From: an uncultured Dysosmobacter sp.
Lineage (GTDB): Bacteria > Bacillota > Clostridia > Oscillospirales > Oscillospiraceae
Reading direction: 5' to 3'
Length of the DNA stretch: 64,000 nt
Assembly: GCA_934565855.1 (NCBI GenBank)
Contig: CAKTIO010000001.1
Span: forward strand, 372,001-436,000
Each line of letters starts with the position of its first letter. The first letter of the stretch is position 1. Made by a program: the position numbers and the translations under genes. Positions 33,749-41,945 of the stretch are shown one piece after another. The notes beneath the pieces were generated by a model. It was not told where the DNA came from. It searched no databases and saw nothing but the letters and a program-made list of their open reading frames with translations.

Positions 33749-34552
33749 ATGATGGCAAATAAAACTCGTCTCCTTTCCGTGACGGTCCTGCTGGGCGGCG
33801 GGATCACGGCACTGCTGCGCCTACTGCAAAACCGCTACGGCTTTGACGCCGACACGGAGCTGCCGGTCAGCAGCCCCTTTTCCTATCTGCTGCCGCTGTT
33901 TCTGCTGCTGCTTGCCGGCGTTCTGGCAGTCCTTGTCCGGGGCTTTCCCGGTGAAACGGAGGACACCCCCGGCGAATTTCCCGACTATTTTTCCGACCGC
34001 TCCTCCATTCCCACCACGCTGCTGCTTGCCGGTGTGCTGCTGTGGGTCCTCTCCGGCGTCTATGCGCTGTACGCGGGCTTTGCCATTACCTTCTCCCGCA
34101 TCAGCATAATTTTCGGCATCCTGCTGGCAGCATCCGCTGCCTGCCTGTTCCCCATTGCCATACACTGCCGCCGCGGAAAGCACGCCCCTGCCAAGCCCTG
34201 GGACGTGGAGCTCCTGCTGCTTCCCGTCGCCTATCTGGTCCTCCGGCTGGTCTTCACCTACCGGACCCTGTCCATCAACCCCATTCTCTCCAGCTATTAT
34301 CCGGAGCTGCTGGCAGTCTCCTTCCTGATCCTCTGCCTTTACCGGGCGTCCTCCTTTGCCTTCCACAACGGACGCACCCGGCGGTTCCTGTTTTACAGCG
34401 GACTTTCCTTCGCGCTCTGCGCCGCCACCGCTCTGGATGGGCAGGACCTGGGCTCCCTGCTGTTTTACGCGGGCGGCGCCGTATTCTCCCTGTCTCTGCT
34501 GCTGTACCGCATGGACGCGCTGCGGCAGAGCGGCGCCGCGCCGAAGGGCTGA
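33749..34552 (+). CDS. Polytopic membrane protein of unknown function
   Basis: Protein of 267 residues with about seven to eight hydrophobic helices (about 8-22, 40-60, 90-112, 118-138, 155-175, 185-203, 210-228, 232-252). I do not recognise the family. Two adjacent ATGs (33749 and 33752) both fit CGAGG upstream. It stands alone with its own promoter and two terminators behind it, and is divergent from the SpoIID gene. Residues are mostly hydrophobic with no enzymatic motif. Confidence 0.75.
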   Translation: MMANKTRLLSVTVLLGGGITALLRLLQNRYGFDADTELPVSSPFSYLLPLFLLLLAGVLAVLVRGFPGETEDTPGEFPDYFSDRSSIPTTLLLAGVLLWVLSGVYALYAGFAITFSRISIIFGILLAASAACLFPIAIHCRRGKHAPAKPWDVELLLLPVAYLVLRLVFTYRTLSINPILSSYYPELLAVSFLILCLYRASSFAFHNGRTRRFLFYSGLSFALCAATALDGQDLGSLLFYAGGAVFSLSLLLYRMDALRQSGAAPKG

Positions 34553-34584
34553 TTTCCTTTACCCCCTTTGCTTTCTCATAAAAA

Positions 34585-34628
34585 ACGGTCCCGGCGGAGG
34601 CTCTGCACCCGCGGGACCGTTTCTTTTT
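34585..34628. terminator. Terminator after the membrane protein gene
   Basis: ACGGTCCCG pairs with CGGGACCGT around a 17-base loop, then TTTCTTTTTC; AAAAAA on the left allows action in both directions. Confidence 0.88.
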
Positions 34629-34638
34629 CCGAGACGGA

Positions 34639-34676
34639 AAAAAGCCAGCCTGACGGCTGGCTTTCTCCCTATTTTT
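34639..34676. terminator. Second tandem hairpin
   Basis: AAAGCCAGCC, loop TGAC-like, GGCTGGCTTT, then a T-rich run. It sits between the membrane protein gene and convergent tadA. Confidence 0.75.
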
Positions 34677-34768
34677 TGGAAGATTGGATGAAAAGAAGTT
34701 TTGTCTCTTGCAATTATGATGATACAAAAGGATTATTAAAGAAAACAGCACGAATTGTTACAAAAGTT

Positions 34769-35233
34769 TTAAATCTTTTCGCCATCCCGGTCCCGCAGCT
34801 CCTGAAAGAACTGCCTCAGCACCGCCTGACACTCCTCCTTTAAAATCCCCCCCACCAGCGCCGGGCGGTTGGGGAACTCCTCCATAAACAGGTTGAACAC
34901 GCCGCCGCAGGCACCCATCACCGAATCCCGCGCCCCGTAGTAAACCTTTGGGATCCTGGCGTTCAAAATTGCTCCGGCACACATGGGACACGGCTCCAGC
35001 GTGACATACAGGGTACAATCCTCCAGCCGCCAGGACCCGGTCTGCCGGTTTGCCTGGGCGATCGCTTCCATCTCCGCGTGGGAGACCGTTGCCTGCTTTT
35101 CCTCCCGGCGGTTCCGTCCCATGCCCACCACCTCGCCGTTGCGGACGATGACGCACCCCACCGGCACCTCGCCCTCCTGCGCCGCCTGGCGCGCCAGCTC
35201 CAGCGCCTGGCGCATATACTGTTCCTGTTCCAT
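34769..35233 (-). CDS. tadA: tRNA adenosine(34) deaminase TadA
   Basis: Zinc enzyme of 154 residues that converts the wobble A34 of tRNA-Arg to inosine. The zinc site is HAE in TVSHAEMEAIAQ and PCPMCAGA in LEPCPMCAGAI. The C-terminal FNLFMEEFPNRP tRNA-contact region is present. ATG 35233 is chosen because GGGGGAGGAG lies upstream; the frame is open further. It is divergent from yaaL-bofA. The 34680-34768 stretch downstream is AT-rich and empty. Confidence 0.95.
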   Translation of the reverse strand: MEQEQYMRQALELARQAAQEGEVPVGCVIVRNGEVVGMGRNRREEKQATVSHAEMEAIAQANRQTGSWRLEDCTLYVTLEPCPMCAGAILNARIPKVYYGARDSVMGACGGVFNLFMEEFPNRPALVGGILKEECQAVLRQFFQELRDRDGEKI

Positions 35234-35307
35234 CGAACTCCTCCCCCGTATAAATTCTGGCATAAATGGCAAAACTTCCCGTAAGAATATGGACAGGAGG
35301 AACTGCC

Positions 35308-35571
35308 ATGAAAACTTCTCTTTTTATCCACAACCACCCGCGTCAGGACCCGGAGCTGAACGCGCTGCGGTCAGAGCTGACCTCCGCACAGGAGGAGCTT
35401 CAGCAGGCGTACCGCCTGTTCAACCAAGCGGTGGACCCGGAGCTGGTGGAAGCCTGCGTTTTTCAGATCAGCGCTGTCAAGGCACGCTGCAATTACCTGA
35501 TCCGCGCCATCAAGGAACGCAGCCCTTCCTCCGCCGCCACCGCTGCTAAGGAGGAGATCACATGGACCTGA
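35308..35571 (+). CDS. yaaL: DUF2508 (YaaL-like) protein
   Basis: Small soluble protein of 87 residues of the DUF2508 family, largely helical and charged, with LRSELTSAQEELQQAYRLFNQAVDPELVEACVFQI. ACAGGAGG precedes ATG 35308. Function unknown; in Bacillus it sits between recR and bofA. Here it overlaps bofA by 10 bases, preserving half of that arrangement although recR is 25 kb away. Confidence 0.85.
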   Translation: MKTSLFIHNHPRQDPELNALRSELTSAQEELQQAYRLFNQAVDPELVEACVFQISAVKARCNYLIRAIKERSPSSAATAAKEEITWT

Positions 35572-35825
35572 AGCAGAAGCTGCTTGCCGGGTGTCTGGCG
35601 CTCTTTCTGGTCATGACGCTGCTGCGCGTCTTCCGGACGCCGTTGAAGCTGGCAGTCAAGCTGCTGCTGAACACGGTATCCGGTCTTTTTGCCCTGTGGC
35701 TGGTGCAACTGACCTCCGGCACCACCGGCATCATGCTGGGATGGAACCTCTGGAACGCGCTGGTCATCGGCGTTCTGGGGCTTCCGGGCTTTGCCCTTCT
35801 CCTGCTGGCACAGTGGGTGCTGTAG
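35562..35825 (+). CDS. bofA: Pro-sigmaK processing inhibitor BofA
   Basis: Membrane protein of 87 residues with two hydrophobic segments and the family-typical KLLLNTVSGLFALWLVQL and a GLPGFALLLLAQ C-terminus. In sporulating Firmicutes it holds the SpoIVFB protease inactive in the outer forespore membrane until the mother cell is ready. Its presence supports an endospore-forming host. It overlaps yaaL. Confidence 0.92.
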   Translation: MDLKQKLLAGCLALFLVMTLLRVFRTPLKLAVKLLLNTVSGLFALWLVQLTSGTTGIMLGWNLWNALVIGVLGLPGFALLLLAQWVL

Positions 35826-35959
35826 CCTCCGCCGCGGCTCCCGGACCGCATCCACTTCCTTCCAGCTTCATAAAGCGAAAATAAAAAGCGAGTATTTAAG
35901 AGATAATCAGAGAAAAAACAAGATATCAAAAGCATTGACCGCGTGCAGCAATTTCCTTG

Positions 35960-35988
35960 TTGACAGTTTTTTGTGGATGTGCTATAAC
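35960..35988 (+). promoter_or_regulatory. Promoter of rplM-rpsI
   Basis: Perfect TTGACA (35960-35965), 17 bases, TATAAC (35983-35988). The ~90-base leader that follows (35995-36085) holds a GCTCCG/CGGAGC hairpin at 35996-36016 and an AAAGC/GCTTT stem with T6 at 36027-36042. It may be an L13 autoregulatory leader, which I could not verify. Confidence 0.75.
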
Positions 35989-36085
35989 TACATATGCTCC
36001 GATTTTACCCCGGAGCCTTTGGTTTGTAAAGCGATGCTTTTTTGAAAAGTAAAGCGAAAGAAATATAATATATGGAGGAAACACC

Positions 36086-36517
36086 ATGTCCACTTTTATG
36101 GCAAACAAGGCCAACATTGAGCGCAAGTGGTACATTCTGGACGCAGCCGGCAAGCCCCTGGGCAAGACGGCTGTCCGCGCCGCCGATCTGCTGCGCGGCA
36201 AGACCAAGCCCGCTTACACTCCCCATGCTGACTGCGGCGACAACGTCATCATCATCAACGCTGGTAAGGCTGTCCTGACCGGCAACAAGGGTACCCAGAA
36301 GATCTACCGCACCCACTCCGGTTGGATCGGCGGTCTGAAGGAGACTCCGTACCGCATCCTGATGCAGGAGAAGCCCGAGCTGGCTATGCGGACCGCTGTT
36401 CGCGGCATGATGCCCAAGAACATTGTCTCCAAGGATTCTCTGAAGCGCCTGCACATCTACGCTGACGCAAACTACGAGCAGCTGGCACAGAAGCCCATCG
36501 CTCTGGACGTTGAATAA
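36086..36517 (+). CDS. rplM: 50S ribosomal protein L13
   Basis: Large-subunit protein of 143 residues. [19 protein letters not shown] and the central [16 protein letters not shown], followed by VRGMMPKN, are standard. Start ATG has GGAGG at 36073-36077. It is followed after 14 bases by rpsI, the conserved pair. Confidence 0.97.
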   Translation: MSTFMANKANIERKWYILDAAGKPLGKTAVRAADLLRGKTKPAYTPHADCGDNVIIINAGKAVLTGNKGTQKIYRTHSGWIGGLKETPYRILMQEKPELAMRTAVRGMMPKNIVSKDSLKRLHIYADANYEQLAQKPIALDVE

Positions 36518-36531
36518 GGAGGAGCAAGAGA

Positions 36532-36936
36532 ATGTATCAGTCTAAGAAACCCTACCTGTATGGTACCGGTCGCAGAAAGTCTTCTGTTGCCCGCGTTCAC
36601 CTGTTCCCCAACGGCACCGGCTCCATCACCATCAATGGTCGTGACATTGACGACTATTTTGGTCTGGATACCCTGAAGATGGTCGTTCGTCAGCCCCTGG
36701 AGGCTACCGAGAATATCGGCAAGATGGACATTGTTGCCACCGTTACCGGCGGCGGCGTCGCCGGTCAGGCCGGCGCTCTGCGCCACGGCATTGCCCGCGC
36801 TCTGCTGCTGGCTTCCGCTGACTATCGTCCCATCCTGAAGAAGGCTGGCTTCCTGACCCGCGATCCTCGTATGAAGGAACGTAAGAAGTACGGTCTCAAA
36901 GCAGCTCGTCGCGCTCCGCAGTTCAGCAAGCGATAA
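36532..36936 (+). CDS. rpsI: 30S ribosomal protein S9
   Basis: Small-subunit protein of 134 residues. [19 protein letters not shown] and the C-terminal RRAPQFSKR tail that reaches the P-site are intact, so nothing is missing at the 3' end. The accessory DNA begins straight after its terminator; the 3' end of rpsI is used as integration target by some conjugative elements in Firmicutes. Confidence 0.97.
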   Translation: MYQSKKPYLYGTGRRKSSVARVHLFPNGTGSITINGRDIDDYFGLDTLKMVVRQPLEATENIGKMDIVATVTGGGVAGQAGALRHGIARALLLASADYRPILKKAGFLTRDPRMKERKKYGLKAARRAPQFSKR

Positions 36937-36966
36937 TCGACTGCTCAGACTATATCAAAATGGTTC

Positions 36967-37002
36967 AAAAAGCCCGGAAAATCAAGGTTTTCCGGGCTTT
37001 TG
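36967..37002 (+). terminator. Terminator of rplM-rpsI
   Basis: AAAAGCCCGGAAAA pairs with TTTTCCGGGCTTTT around a short loop. It marks the end of the core block. Confidence 0.92.
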
Positions 37003-37069
37003 CTATATCTAAACGGGCTGATATGGTTTGACCAAATTTGGCAAAACGAGAGCGGATTTCACCCAATTT

Positions 37070-37144
37070 TTAGTGGTTAAATATAGGACAACCGGCAAAA
37101 ATGGGGTCAAAAAACGGCCTTAGTGGTTAAAAAATAGGACAACC
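37070..37144 (+). repeat. Two near-identical direct repeats
   Basis: TTAGTGGTTAA-(A/AA)-ATAGGACAACC-type unit occurs at 37070-37093 and 37120-37144, 50 bases apart, differing by one or two bases in the A-rich middle. A looser TGACCAAATTTG / TGACCAAATCTG pair lies outside them (about 37029 and 37219). The 37003-37402 stretch contains no gene; repeats like these could be binding sites of the ParB protein or an element end. Confidence 0.8.
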
Positions 37145-37263
37145 AGAGAGCAATTTCGGGGGTATTTTTGAGGGTGATTTGGCACTCTCAGACACCGGAT
37201 TTTTCGCTGGAGGGTTTGGCATAATCTGACCAAATCTGAACAATTAAATACGATTCTAATGCA

Positions 37264-37297
37264 GGCACTCAGTAACAAATAACTGGGTGCTTTTTTG
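37264..37297 (+). terminator. First of two tandem terminators upstream of parA
   Basis: GCACTCAGT (37264-37272) pairs with ACTGGGTGC (37282-37290), followed by TTTTTT. Confidence 0.85.
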
Positions 37298-37323
37298 TTT
37301 CAGAGATTCCGGCATTAGAAAGG

Positions 37324-37359
37324 GCCGTCACTTTATGATTTTGAAGTGGCGGCTTTTTC
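37324..37359 (+). terminator. Second tandem terminator upstream of parA
   Basis: GCCGTCACTT (37324-37333) pairs with AAGTGGCGGC (37344-37353), followed by TTTTT. It lies only 45 bases before parA; together the two either insulate parA from rpsI transcription or attenuate it. Confidence 0.83.
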
Positions 37360-37402
37360 TATTTCCAGAAACAACAGCAACAATCAGAAATGAGGTGAAG
37401 TC

Positions 37403-38224
37403 ATGAACACACAAATCATCGCCATCGCCAACCAGAAAGGCGGCGTTGGCAAAACAACAACCTGTGCGAACTTGGGAATAGGTCTGGCACAGGCCGGAAA
37501 GAAAGTGCTTCTGATCGACGGGGACCCGCAAGGAAGCCTGACAATCAGCTTGGGAAATCCGCAACCAGACAAGCTGCCATTTACACTGTCGGATGCAATG
37601 GGCAAAATTCTGATGGATCAGCCTATACGCCCCGGAGAAGGTATTCTGCATCATGCAGAAGGCGTTGACCTGATGCCTGCGGATATTCAGCTTTCCGGTA
37701 TGGAGGTTTCTCTGGTAAACGCCATGAGCCGTGAAACGGTTTTACGGCAATATCTGGACACACTGAAGGGACAATATTCCCATATCCTGATTGACTGTCA
37801 GCCCTCGTTGGGGATGCTTACGGTCAATGCGCTGGCGGCTGCGAACAGGATCATAATTCCCGTTCAGGCAGAGTATCTGCCCGCCAAAGGACTGGAACAG
37901 CTTCTATCTACGGTCAGTAAGGTGAAACGGCAGATCAATCCAAAGCTCCAGATTGACGGTATCCTGCTGACGATGGTGGATAACCGCACCAACTTTGCCA
38001 AAGAGATTGCTGCTTTGCTGCGGGACACCTATGGAAGTAAAATCAAAGTCTTTGGAACGGAAATCCCCCATTCTGTCCGGGCAAAGGAAATTAGCGCAGA
38101 GGGAAAAAGTATTTTCGCCCATGACCCTGGCGGCAAGGTGGCAGAGGGGTATCGAAATCTGACGAAGGAGGTGTTGAAACTTGAAAAGCAGCGCGAAAAA
38201 AGTAGAGCTGGCATCGGTAGATGA
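37403..38224 (+). CDS. parA: ParA/Soj family partition ATPase
   Basis: Cytoplasmic ATPase of 273 residues. The deviant Walker A is KGGVGKTTTCANLG (about residues 11-24), with the LIDGDPQGSLT Walker A' region and LIDCQPSLGMLTVNAL as Walker B. It moves plasmid or chromosome partition complexes with ParB. The ParB gene starts 44 bases before its stop. The base composition and the gene set behind it mark it as the maintenance module of an integrated element rather than the host soj. Confidence 0.92.
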   Translation: MNTQIIAIANQKGGVGKTTTCANLGIGLAQAGKKVLLIDGDPQGSLTISLGNPQPDKLPFTLSDAMGKILMDQPIRPGEGILHHAEGVDLMPADIQLSGMEVSLVNAMSRETVLRQYLDTLKGQYSHILIDCQPSLGMLTVNALAAANRIIIPVQAEYLPAKGLEQLLSTVSKVKRQINPKLQIDGILLTMVDNRTNFAKEIAALLRDTYGSKIKVFGTEIPHSVRAKEISAEGKSIFAHDPGGKVAEGYRNLTKEVLKLEKQREKSRAGIGR

Positions 38225-39107
38225 TCTGTTTTCTACGGAGGAGAGCCGTGCCGATGCTCAGAGAGAAAAAGTAGTAGAAATCCCGCTGTCGGAACTGCAC
38301 CCGTTCAAAGGGCATCCATTCAAAGTCAAGGATGACGAAGCCATGATGGAGACCGCAGACAGTATCAAGCAGTATGGCGTTCTGGTTCCGGCGATTGCTC
38401 GACCGGACCCGGAGGGCGGTTATGAGCTGGTAGCCGGACACAGGCGGCACAGAGCCAGTGAGCTGGCAGAAAAGGAGACCATGCCGGTCATTGTTCGGGA
38501 TTTGGATGATGATGCCGCCACGATCATTATGGTTGACAGCAACCTGCAACGAGAAAGTCTGCTCCCCAGTGAAAGAGCATTTGCCTACAAGATGAAGCTG
38601 GATGCCATGAAACATCAGGGAGAGCGAGTTGATTTAACTTCGTCCCAAGTTGGGACGAAGTTGAGAGCCGATGAAATATTGGCTCAGCAGGCTGGTTCAA
38701 GCAGAAATCAAGTTCAGCGCTATATCCGTCTGACAGAGCTGATTCCTGAATTGATGGATATGGTGGATGAAAAGAAGATTGCCCTGAACCCTGCCTATGA
38801 GCTGTCCTTTCTCAAAAAGGAGGAACAGGTAGACCTGTTGGACGCGATGGACAGCGAACAGGCTACCCCTTCTCTTTCTCAAGCCCAGCGGCTCAAAAAA
38901 TACAGTCAGGAGGGGCATCTGACCCTCGATATGATGCGTGTCATCATGGGTGAGGAAAAGAAAAGCGATCTGGACCGAGTGACATTTACCTCTGACACCT
39001 TGCGAAAGTATTTCCCTAAAAGCTATACGCCCCAGCGGATGCAGGAAACCATCATCAAGCTGCTGGAGGCATGGCAGAAAAAGCGTCAGAGAGACCAGGA
39101 ACGATGA
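38181..39107 (+). CDS. parB: ParB/Spo0J family partition protein
   Basis: Centromere-binding protein of 308 residues. The N-terminal nuclease-like/CTP-binding domain has IPLSELHPFKGHPFKV and the arginine patch AGHRRHRASELAE; the helix-turn-helix follows with ILAQQAGSSRNQVQRYIRLTELI. The start is a TTG at 38181 with GGAGG 9 bases upstream, inside parA. The C-terminal ~80 residues (SDLDRVTFTSDTLRKYFPKSY) are typical of ICE-borne rather than chromosomal ParB. Confidence 0.92.
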   Translation: MKSSAKKVELASVDDLFSTEESRADAQREKVVEIPLSELHPFKGHPFKVKDDEAMMETADSIKQYGVLVPAIARPDPEGGYELVAGHRRHRASELAEKETMPVIVRDLDDDAATIIMVDSNLQRESLLPSERAFAYKMKLDAMKHQGERVDLTSSQVGTKLRADEILAQQAGSSRNQVQRYIRLTELIPELMDMVDEKKIALNPAYELSFLKKEEQVDLLDAMDSEQATPSLSQAQRLKKYSQEGHLTLDMMRVIMGEEKKSDLDRVTFTSDTLRKYFPKSYTPQRMQETIIKLLEAWQKKRQRDQER

Positions 39108-39119
39108 AAGGAGCCGCCT

Positions 39120-39395
39120 ATGAGGGATATTTCAGCCCGTGAGCTGAAAGGACACAACATTCTCGCCGTAGAGAGGTTTTGGGATAACACACGCTGGATG
39201 ATTGAGTTTTCCGTCCTGCGTCCCAGCACAGCTTACGGCAGCCCCGGAGAGGAAATGCGGCTGTTTTTGACCGAGGATGGGTATCAGGCTGCCCTGCAAA
39301 GCCAGCAGCGCCGGGAGATCAAGATCAAGCGTTATGCTCGTGTGATTGAGGGACATATCCTCGATTTCAAACCGGGAAAACGCCGCCGCTCATAA
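39120..39395 (+). CDS. Small ICE-associated protein
   Basis: Protein of 91 residues, basic at the C-terminus (FKPGKRRRS), not recognised. It starts 12 bases after parB with GAAAGGAG upstream and is clearly in the same operon. No membrane segment or known motif. It is probably a conserved accessory protein of this element family. Confidence 0.7.
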   Translation: MRDISARELKGHNILAVERFWDNTRWMIEFSVLRPSTAYGSPGEEMRLFLTEDGYQAALQSQQRREIKIKRYARVIEGHILDFKPGKRRRS

Positions 39396-39424
39396 ACCCA
39401 TACAACGAAAGGAAAGGAATGACT

Positions 39425-39610
39425 ATGTGTACGGTAAAGGAAATTCAAGAAGCAATCCGGGAAGATTGCAAATCTCAGCATGACATGGATTCAACGGATA
39501 TTGACCGAGTGATGCAAACACTTCCTTTCGCCCAGGAGGAGCCATTTACAGAGGCGCGTCCTCGAAAGCCGCTGTTTTGGTTCTATGCAAGAAAATTTGA
39601 AAAGTGTTGA
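39425..39610 (+). CDS. Small hypothetical protein
   Basis: Protein of 61 residues (MCTVKEIQEAIREDC at the start), not recognised. ATG 39425 is preferred to ATG 39419 because AGGAAAGGA lies 7 bases upstream of it. Acidic first half and aromatic, basic C-terminus (KPLFWFYARKFEKC). A short GC-rich hairpin (AACACCGCAATTC/GAATGAGGATTGCGG, imperfect) follows the stop. Confidence 0.6.
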   Translation: MCTVKEIQEAIREDCKSQHDMDSTDIDRVMQTLPFAQEEPFTEARPRKPLFWFYARKFEKC

Positions 39611-39677
39611 ACACCGCAATTCTTTGGAATGAGGATTGCGGTTTTTTTGTACCCAAAATTCGGAAGGAGTGAGGTCG

Positions 39678-39960
39678 ATGGCCGTTTTTCGCATTGAACG
39701 GACCCGTGATTATACCGTGATGAGCAATCATCATTTACGAAATGCAAACCTGTCGTTAAAAGCCAAGGGACTGCTTTCCATGATGCTGTCTTTGCCAGAA
39801 GACTGGAATTACTTTGCTGAACATCGACGGAAAGGGACAGGCACACGCCGAGGCTGTTGTTGACAAAAGCACACGGACTTCGGTGCTGGACAGCCTGAAA
39901 CGCCCTGTGCCGCCACGCAGCCTTGAAAAGAAACCAAAACAACACGAGGAGGTACGATGA
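39678..39960 (+). pseudogene. Chimeric remnant: replication-initiator N-terminus joined to another gene's C-terminus
   Basis: From ATG 39678 the first ~45 residues (MAVFRIERTRDYTVMSNHHL...) are the usual start of the helix-turn-helix replication/regulatory protein of clostridial elements, ending after LSLPEDWNY. Near 39815 the similarity stops and the frame runs to a stop at 39863. In another frame the DNA from about 39815 reads LLNIDGKGQAHAEAVVDKST and on to a TGA at 39958-39960, the Lys/Pro-rich C-terminal tail of an unrelated large element protein. The stop overlaps the next ATG as ATGA. This is a deletion junction, not a sequencing slip. Confidence 0.75.
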
Positions 39961-40781
39961 TTATGAATGCAACAGATTGGAATACAGCTCTTTATGAGAA
40001 AATGTCTGATGAACAGGATAAATTCCGGGACTGGCTGAAAAGCCAGCCCCCGGAGGAAATCCTGCACCACACCTATGAGTACACGGTCCGGGAGGACATC
40101 GTGATGGCGATGGAGCAGCTGGAGCTGACCGACGCACAGGCACAGGCGCTTTTGGATTCCTCCTCGCCACTGGCTGATGTGTACCGTTATTTTGAAAAGC
40201 TGGAGACCGGCTACATGGATGTGATCCGGGACAGCATTGAGAACCGTGCCGACGATGTGTGCAGAGCTAAAGAGGAACTGCGGACAACACCGGTCTATCC
40301 CCATTCAGCTGCCTATGCGAGAGAACATGGGGAGCTGGAGCAGTACCGAGCTTCCAACAATGTAAATCTCCAATGCAAGGAGTCCATTGAAGCGGCGGTG
40401 CGGGAACACTTCGACGGAATGTATCTCAGCCACGATGCGGCAAAGGGTGTGATCGAGACCTATGGCATGGAGCGTGTATCTATGGTTCTGTCTAACACGG
40501 TCCAGCTTCAGGACTGGGATGGGCGCTACTCCCGACGCAACAAAGAATGGGCCAAGGCCATTTCTAATGATAATCCCGAAACCGTCCGTTGTGGTTATGC
40601 CTTAAACAGCCACCCTGCTGTGCTGGATGGTTTTATTGATCTGGTGCGTGAAGAACAGCAGCGCAGCCGTACCCAGAGAGAAAAACTGGAACCGTCCCGT
40701 CCCTCAGTACGGGATAAGCTCAAACAGGAGCTGCCCGTCCATAAGTCTGCCGCCCCGAAAAAACGGGAGCCGGAGCGATAA
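39957..40781 (+). CDS. DUF3848/DUF3849 domain protein of a conjugative element
   Basis: Protein of 274 residues. The N-terminal ~95 residues (WNTALYEKMSDEQDKFRDWL ... LELTDAQAQALL) match DUF3848 and the part from about 110 to 225 (YPHSAAYAREHGELEQYRAS ... FDGMYLSHDAAKGVIETYG) matches DUF3849. Both are common in ICEs of gut Clostridia, usually as accessory modules behind antirestriction or replication genes; the molecular role is unknown. The C-terminal tail is Lys/Arg/Pro-rich. ATG 39957 overlaps the stop of the preceding remnant, and mobC follows after 2 bases. Confidence 0.82.
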   Translation: MIMNATDWNTALYEKMSDEQDKFRDWLKSQPPEEILHHTYEYTVREDIVMAMEQLELTDAQAQALLDSSSPLADVYRYFEKLETGYMDVIRDSIENRADDVCRAKEELRTTPVYPHSAAYAREHGELEQYRASNNVNLQCKESIEAAVREHFDGMYLSHDAAKGVIETYGMERVSMVLSNTVQLQDWDGRYSRRNKEWAKAISNDNPETVRCGYALNSHPAVLDGFIDLVREEQQRSRTQREKLEPSRPSVRDKLKQELPVHKSAAPKKREPER

Positions 40782-40783
40782 CC

Positions 40784-41122
40784 ATGGCAAAGCGCAAGCG
40801 GGATGTGCCGGTTTTGTTTTGGGTGTCCGCAGAAGAACTGGAACTGATCCATCAAAAGATGCAGCAATACGGGACAGAGAATTTGAGCGCTTATCTGCGG
40901 AAAATGGCGCTGGATGGTTATGTGGTCAAGCTGGAACTGCCAGAGCTGAAGGAGCTGGTCTCCCTGATGCGCCGAAGCAGCAACAACTTGAACCAGCTGA
41001 CCCGCAAAGTGCATGAGACCGGGCGGGTTTATAATGCTGACTTGGAGGATATATCCCAGCGGCAGGAACAACTGTGGGAGGGTGTGAAGGAAATCCTTAC
41101 CCAACTCTCCAAACTTTCATAA
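40784..41122 (+). CDS. mobC: MobC-like relaxosome accessory protein
   Basis: Protein of 112 residues. A ribbon-helix-helix-like N-terminus (VPVLFWVSAEELELIHQKM, then NLSAYLRKMALDGYV) and the RRSSNNLNQLTRKVHETG signature of MobC are seen. MobC helps the relaxase open DNA at oriT. In intact elements the relaxase follows directly; here a hypothetical, a CD1845 protein and a reversed AlbA_2 gene intervene before a truncated relaxase. Confidence 0.88.
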   Translation: MAKRKRDVPVLFWVSAEELELIHQKMQQYGTENLSAYLRKMALDGYVVKLELPELKELVSLMRRSSNNLNQLTRKVHETGRVYNADLEDISQRQEQLWEGVKEILTQLSKLS

Positions 41123-41142
41123 CAGGGATAGATACTCCATTT

Positions 41143-41190
41143 GCGGAGGGAGGAACGGCGTTTCTTCGCCGCACCTTCCTCCGCTTTTTC
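41143..41190 (+). terminator. Terminator after mobC
   Basis: GCGGAGG (41143-41149) with inner AGG/CCT and GGCG/CGCC pairs to CCTCCGC (41178-41184), then TTTTT. Confidence 0.85.
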
Positions 41191-41273
41191 TTTTTGTCTG
41201 TATCCTTGTCTTTTGCCTGTCCGTACCGGATAATATGAGTAGAATAAGAAGCGTAGCAAAGGAGTGAAAACAG

Positions 41274-41576
41274 ATGCTGACCTTTGAAAAGGTGCTGGAG
41301 ATTTTTGCGGATTACCTAACCGCAGACGAGACCATAGAAGTTTATATCAGCCGCCATGGATGTGTAAGAGTTGAATTTGACCAAGATTTTCACTATTGCT
41401 CTGGCGAGGTGTGCCATACTCCCAAGGAACTGTTCGACCTCTTAGCCGATGATTACCGGACTTATCTGGAGATTGAACTGACCAAAGGAAAACGGGAAGT
41501 GACGGAAGATGATGAGAGAGAAGCGGATGCCCTGTGCAAACGGCATCTGGAGCGTTGGAAGGAGGAACAGGAATGA
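41274..41576 (+). CDS. Small acidic ICE-associated protein
   Basis: Protein of 100 residues, acidic and rich in aromatic residues (MLTFEKVLEIFADYLTADET), of unknown function; similar short proteins accompany CD1845-family genes in clostridial elements. An AAAGGAG precedes the start. The stop overlaps the next gene as ATGA. Confidence 0.7.
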   Translation: MLTFEKVLEIFADYLTADETIEVYISRHGCVRVEFDQDFHYCSGEVCHTPKELFDLLADDYRTYLEIELTKGKREVTEDDEREADALCKRHLERWKEEQE

Positions 41577-41872
41577 AGATTTTGAAATGTCTGCTGATGA
41601 TCGTAACTGCACCGGTCGTTTTGGCGTTGACGCTTTTTGTCTGGTTCTGCACGGGGCTGATCTACATATCCGGTCTGGTGCTTGGTCTACTAAGCACGGT
41701 AATTGCTCTGCTTGGTGTGGCTGTGCTGATTACCTATTCCCCGCAGAATGGTGTGATTTTGCTGGTTATGGCATTTTTGATTAGCCCGATGGGGCTGCCG
41801 CTGGCTGCGATCTGGCTGCTGGGCAAGGTGCAGAGTTTGAAATTTGCGATCCAGGATTGGGTGTATGGGTAA
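41573..41872 (+). CDS. CD1845-family membrane protein
   Basis: Small membrane protein of 99 residues with three hydrophobic helices (about 5-30, 35-55, 60-85) and the family ending MGLPLAAIWLLGKV. ATG 41573 overlaps the preceding stop (ATGA). CD1845-like proteins are found in Tn/ICE transfer regions of Clostridioides and relatives; function unknown. Confidence 0.82.
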   Translation: MKILKCLLMIVTAPVVLALTLFVWFCTGLIYISGLVLGLLSTVIALLGVAVLITYSPQNGVILLVMAFLISPMGLPLAAIWLLGKVQSLKFAIQDWVYG

Positions 41873-41945
41873 ATGATGTGAATATAATTTGGAATGAAAA
41901 GAAGCAGGACAATGGGAGATGAGACCCAATGCCCTGCTTCTCTGT

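Noticed and set aside
37070..37144. Start of a CRISPR array
   Set aside because: Only two repeats, 50 bases apart, without further units or cas genes.
36937..37402. tRNA gene as integration target
   Set aside because: No cloverleaf-forming sequence was found; the boundary is at rpsI.
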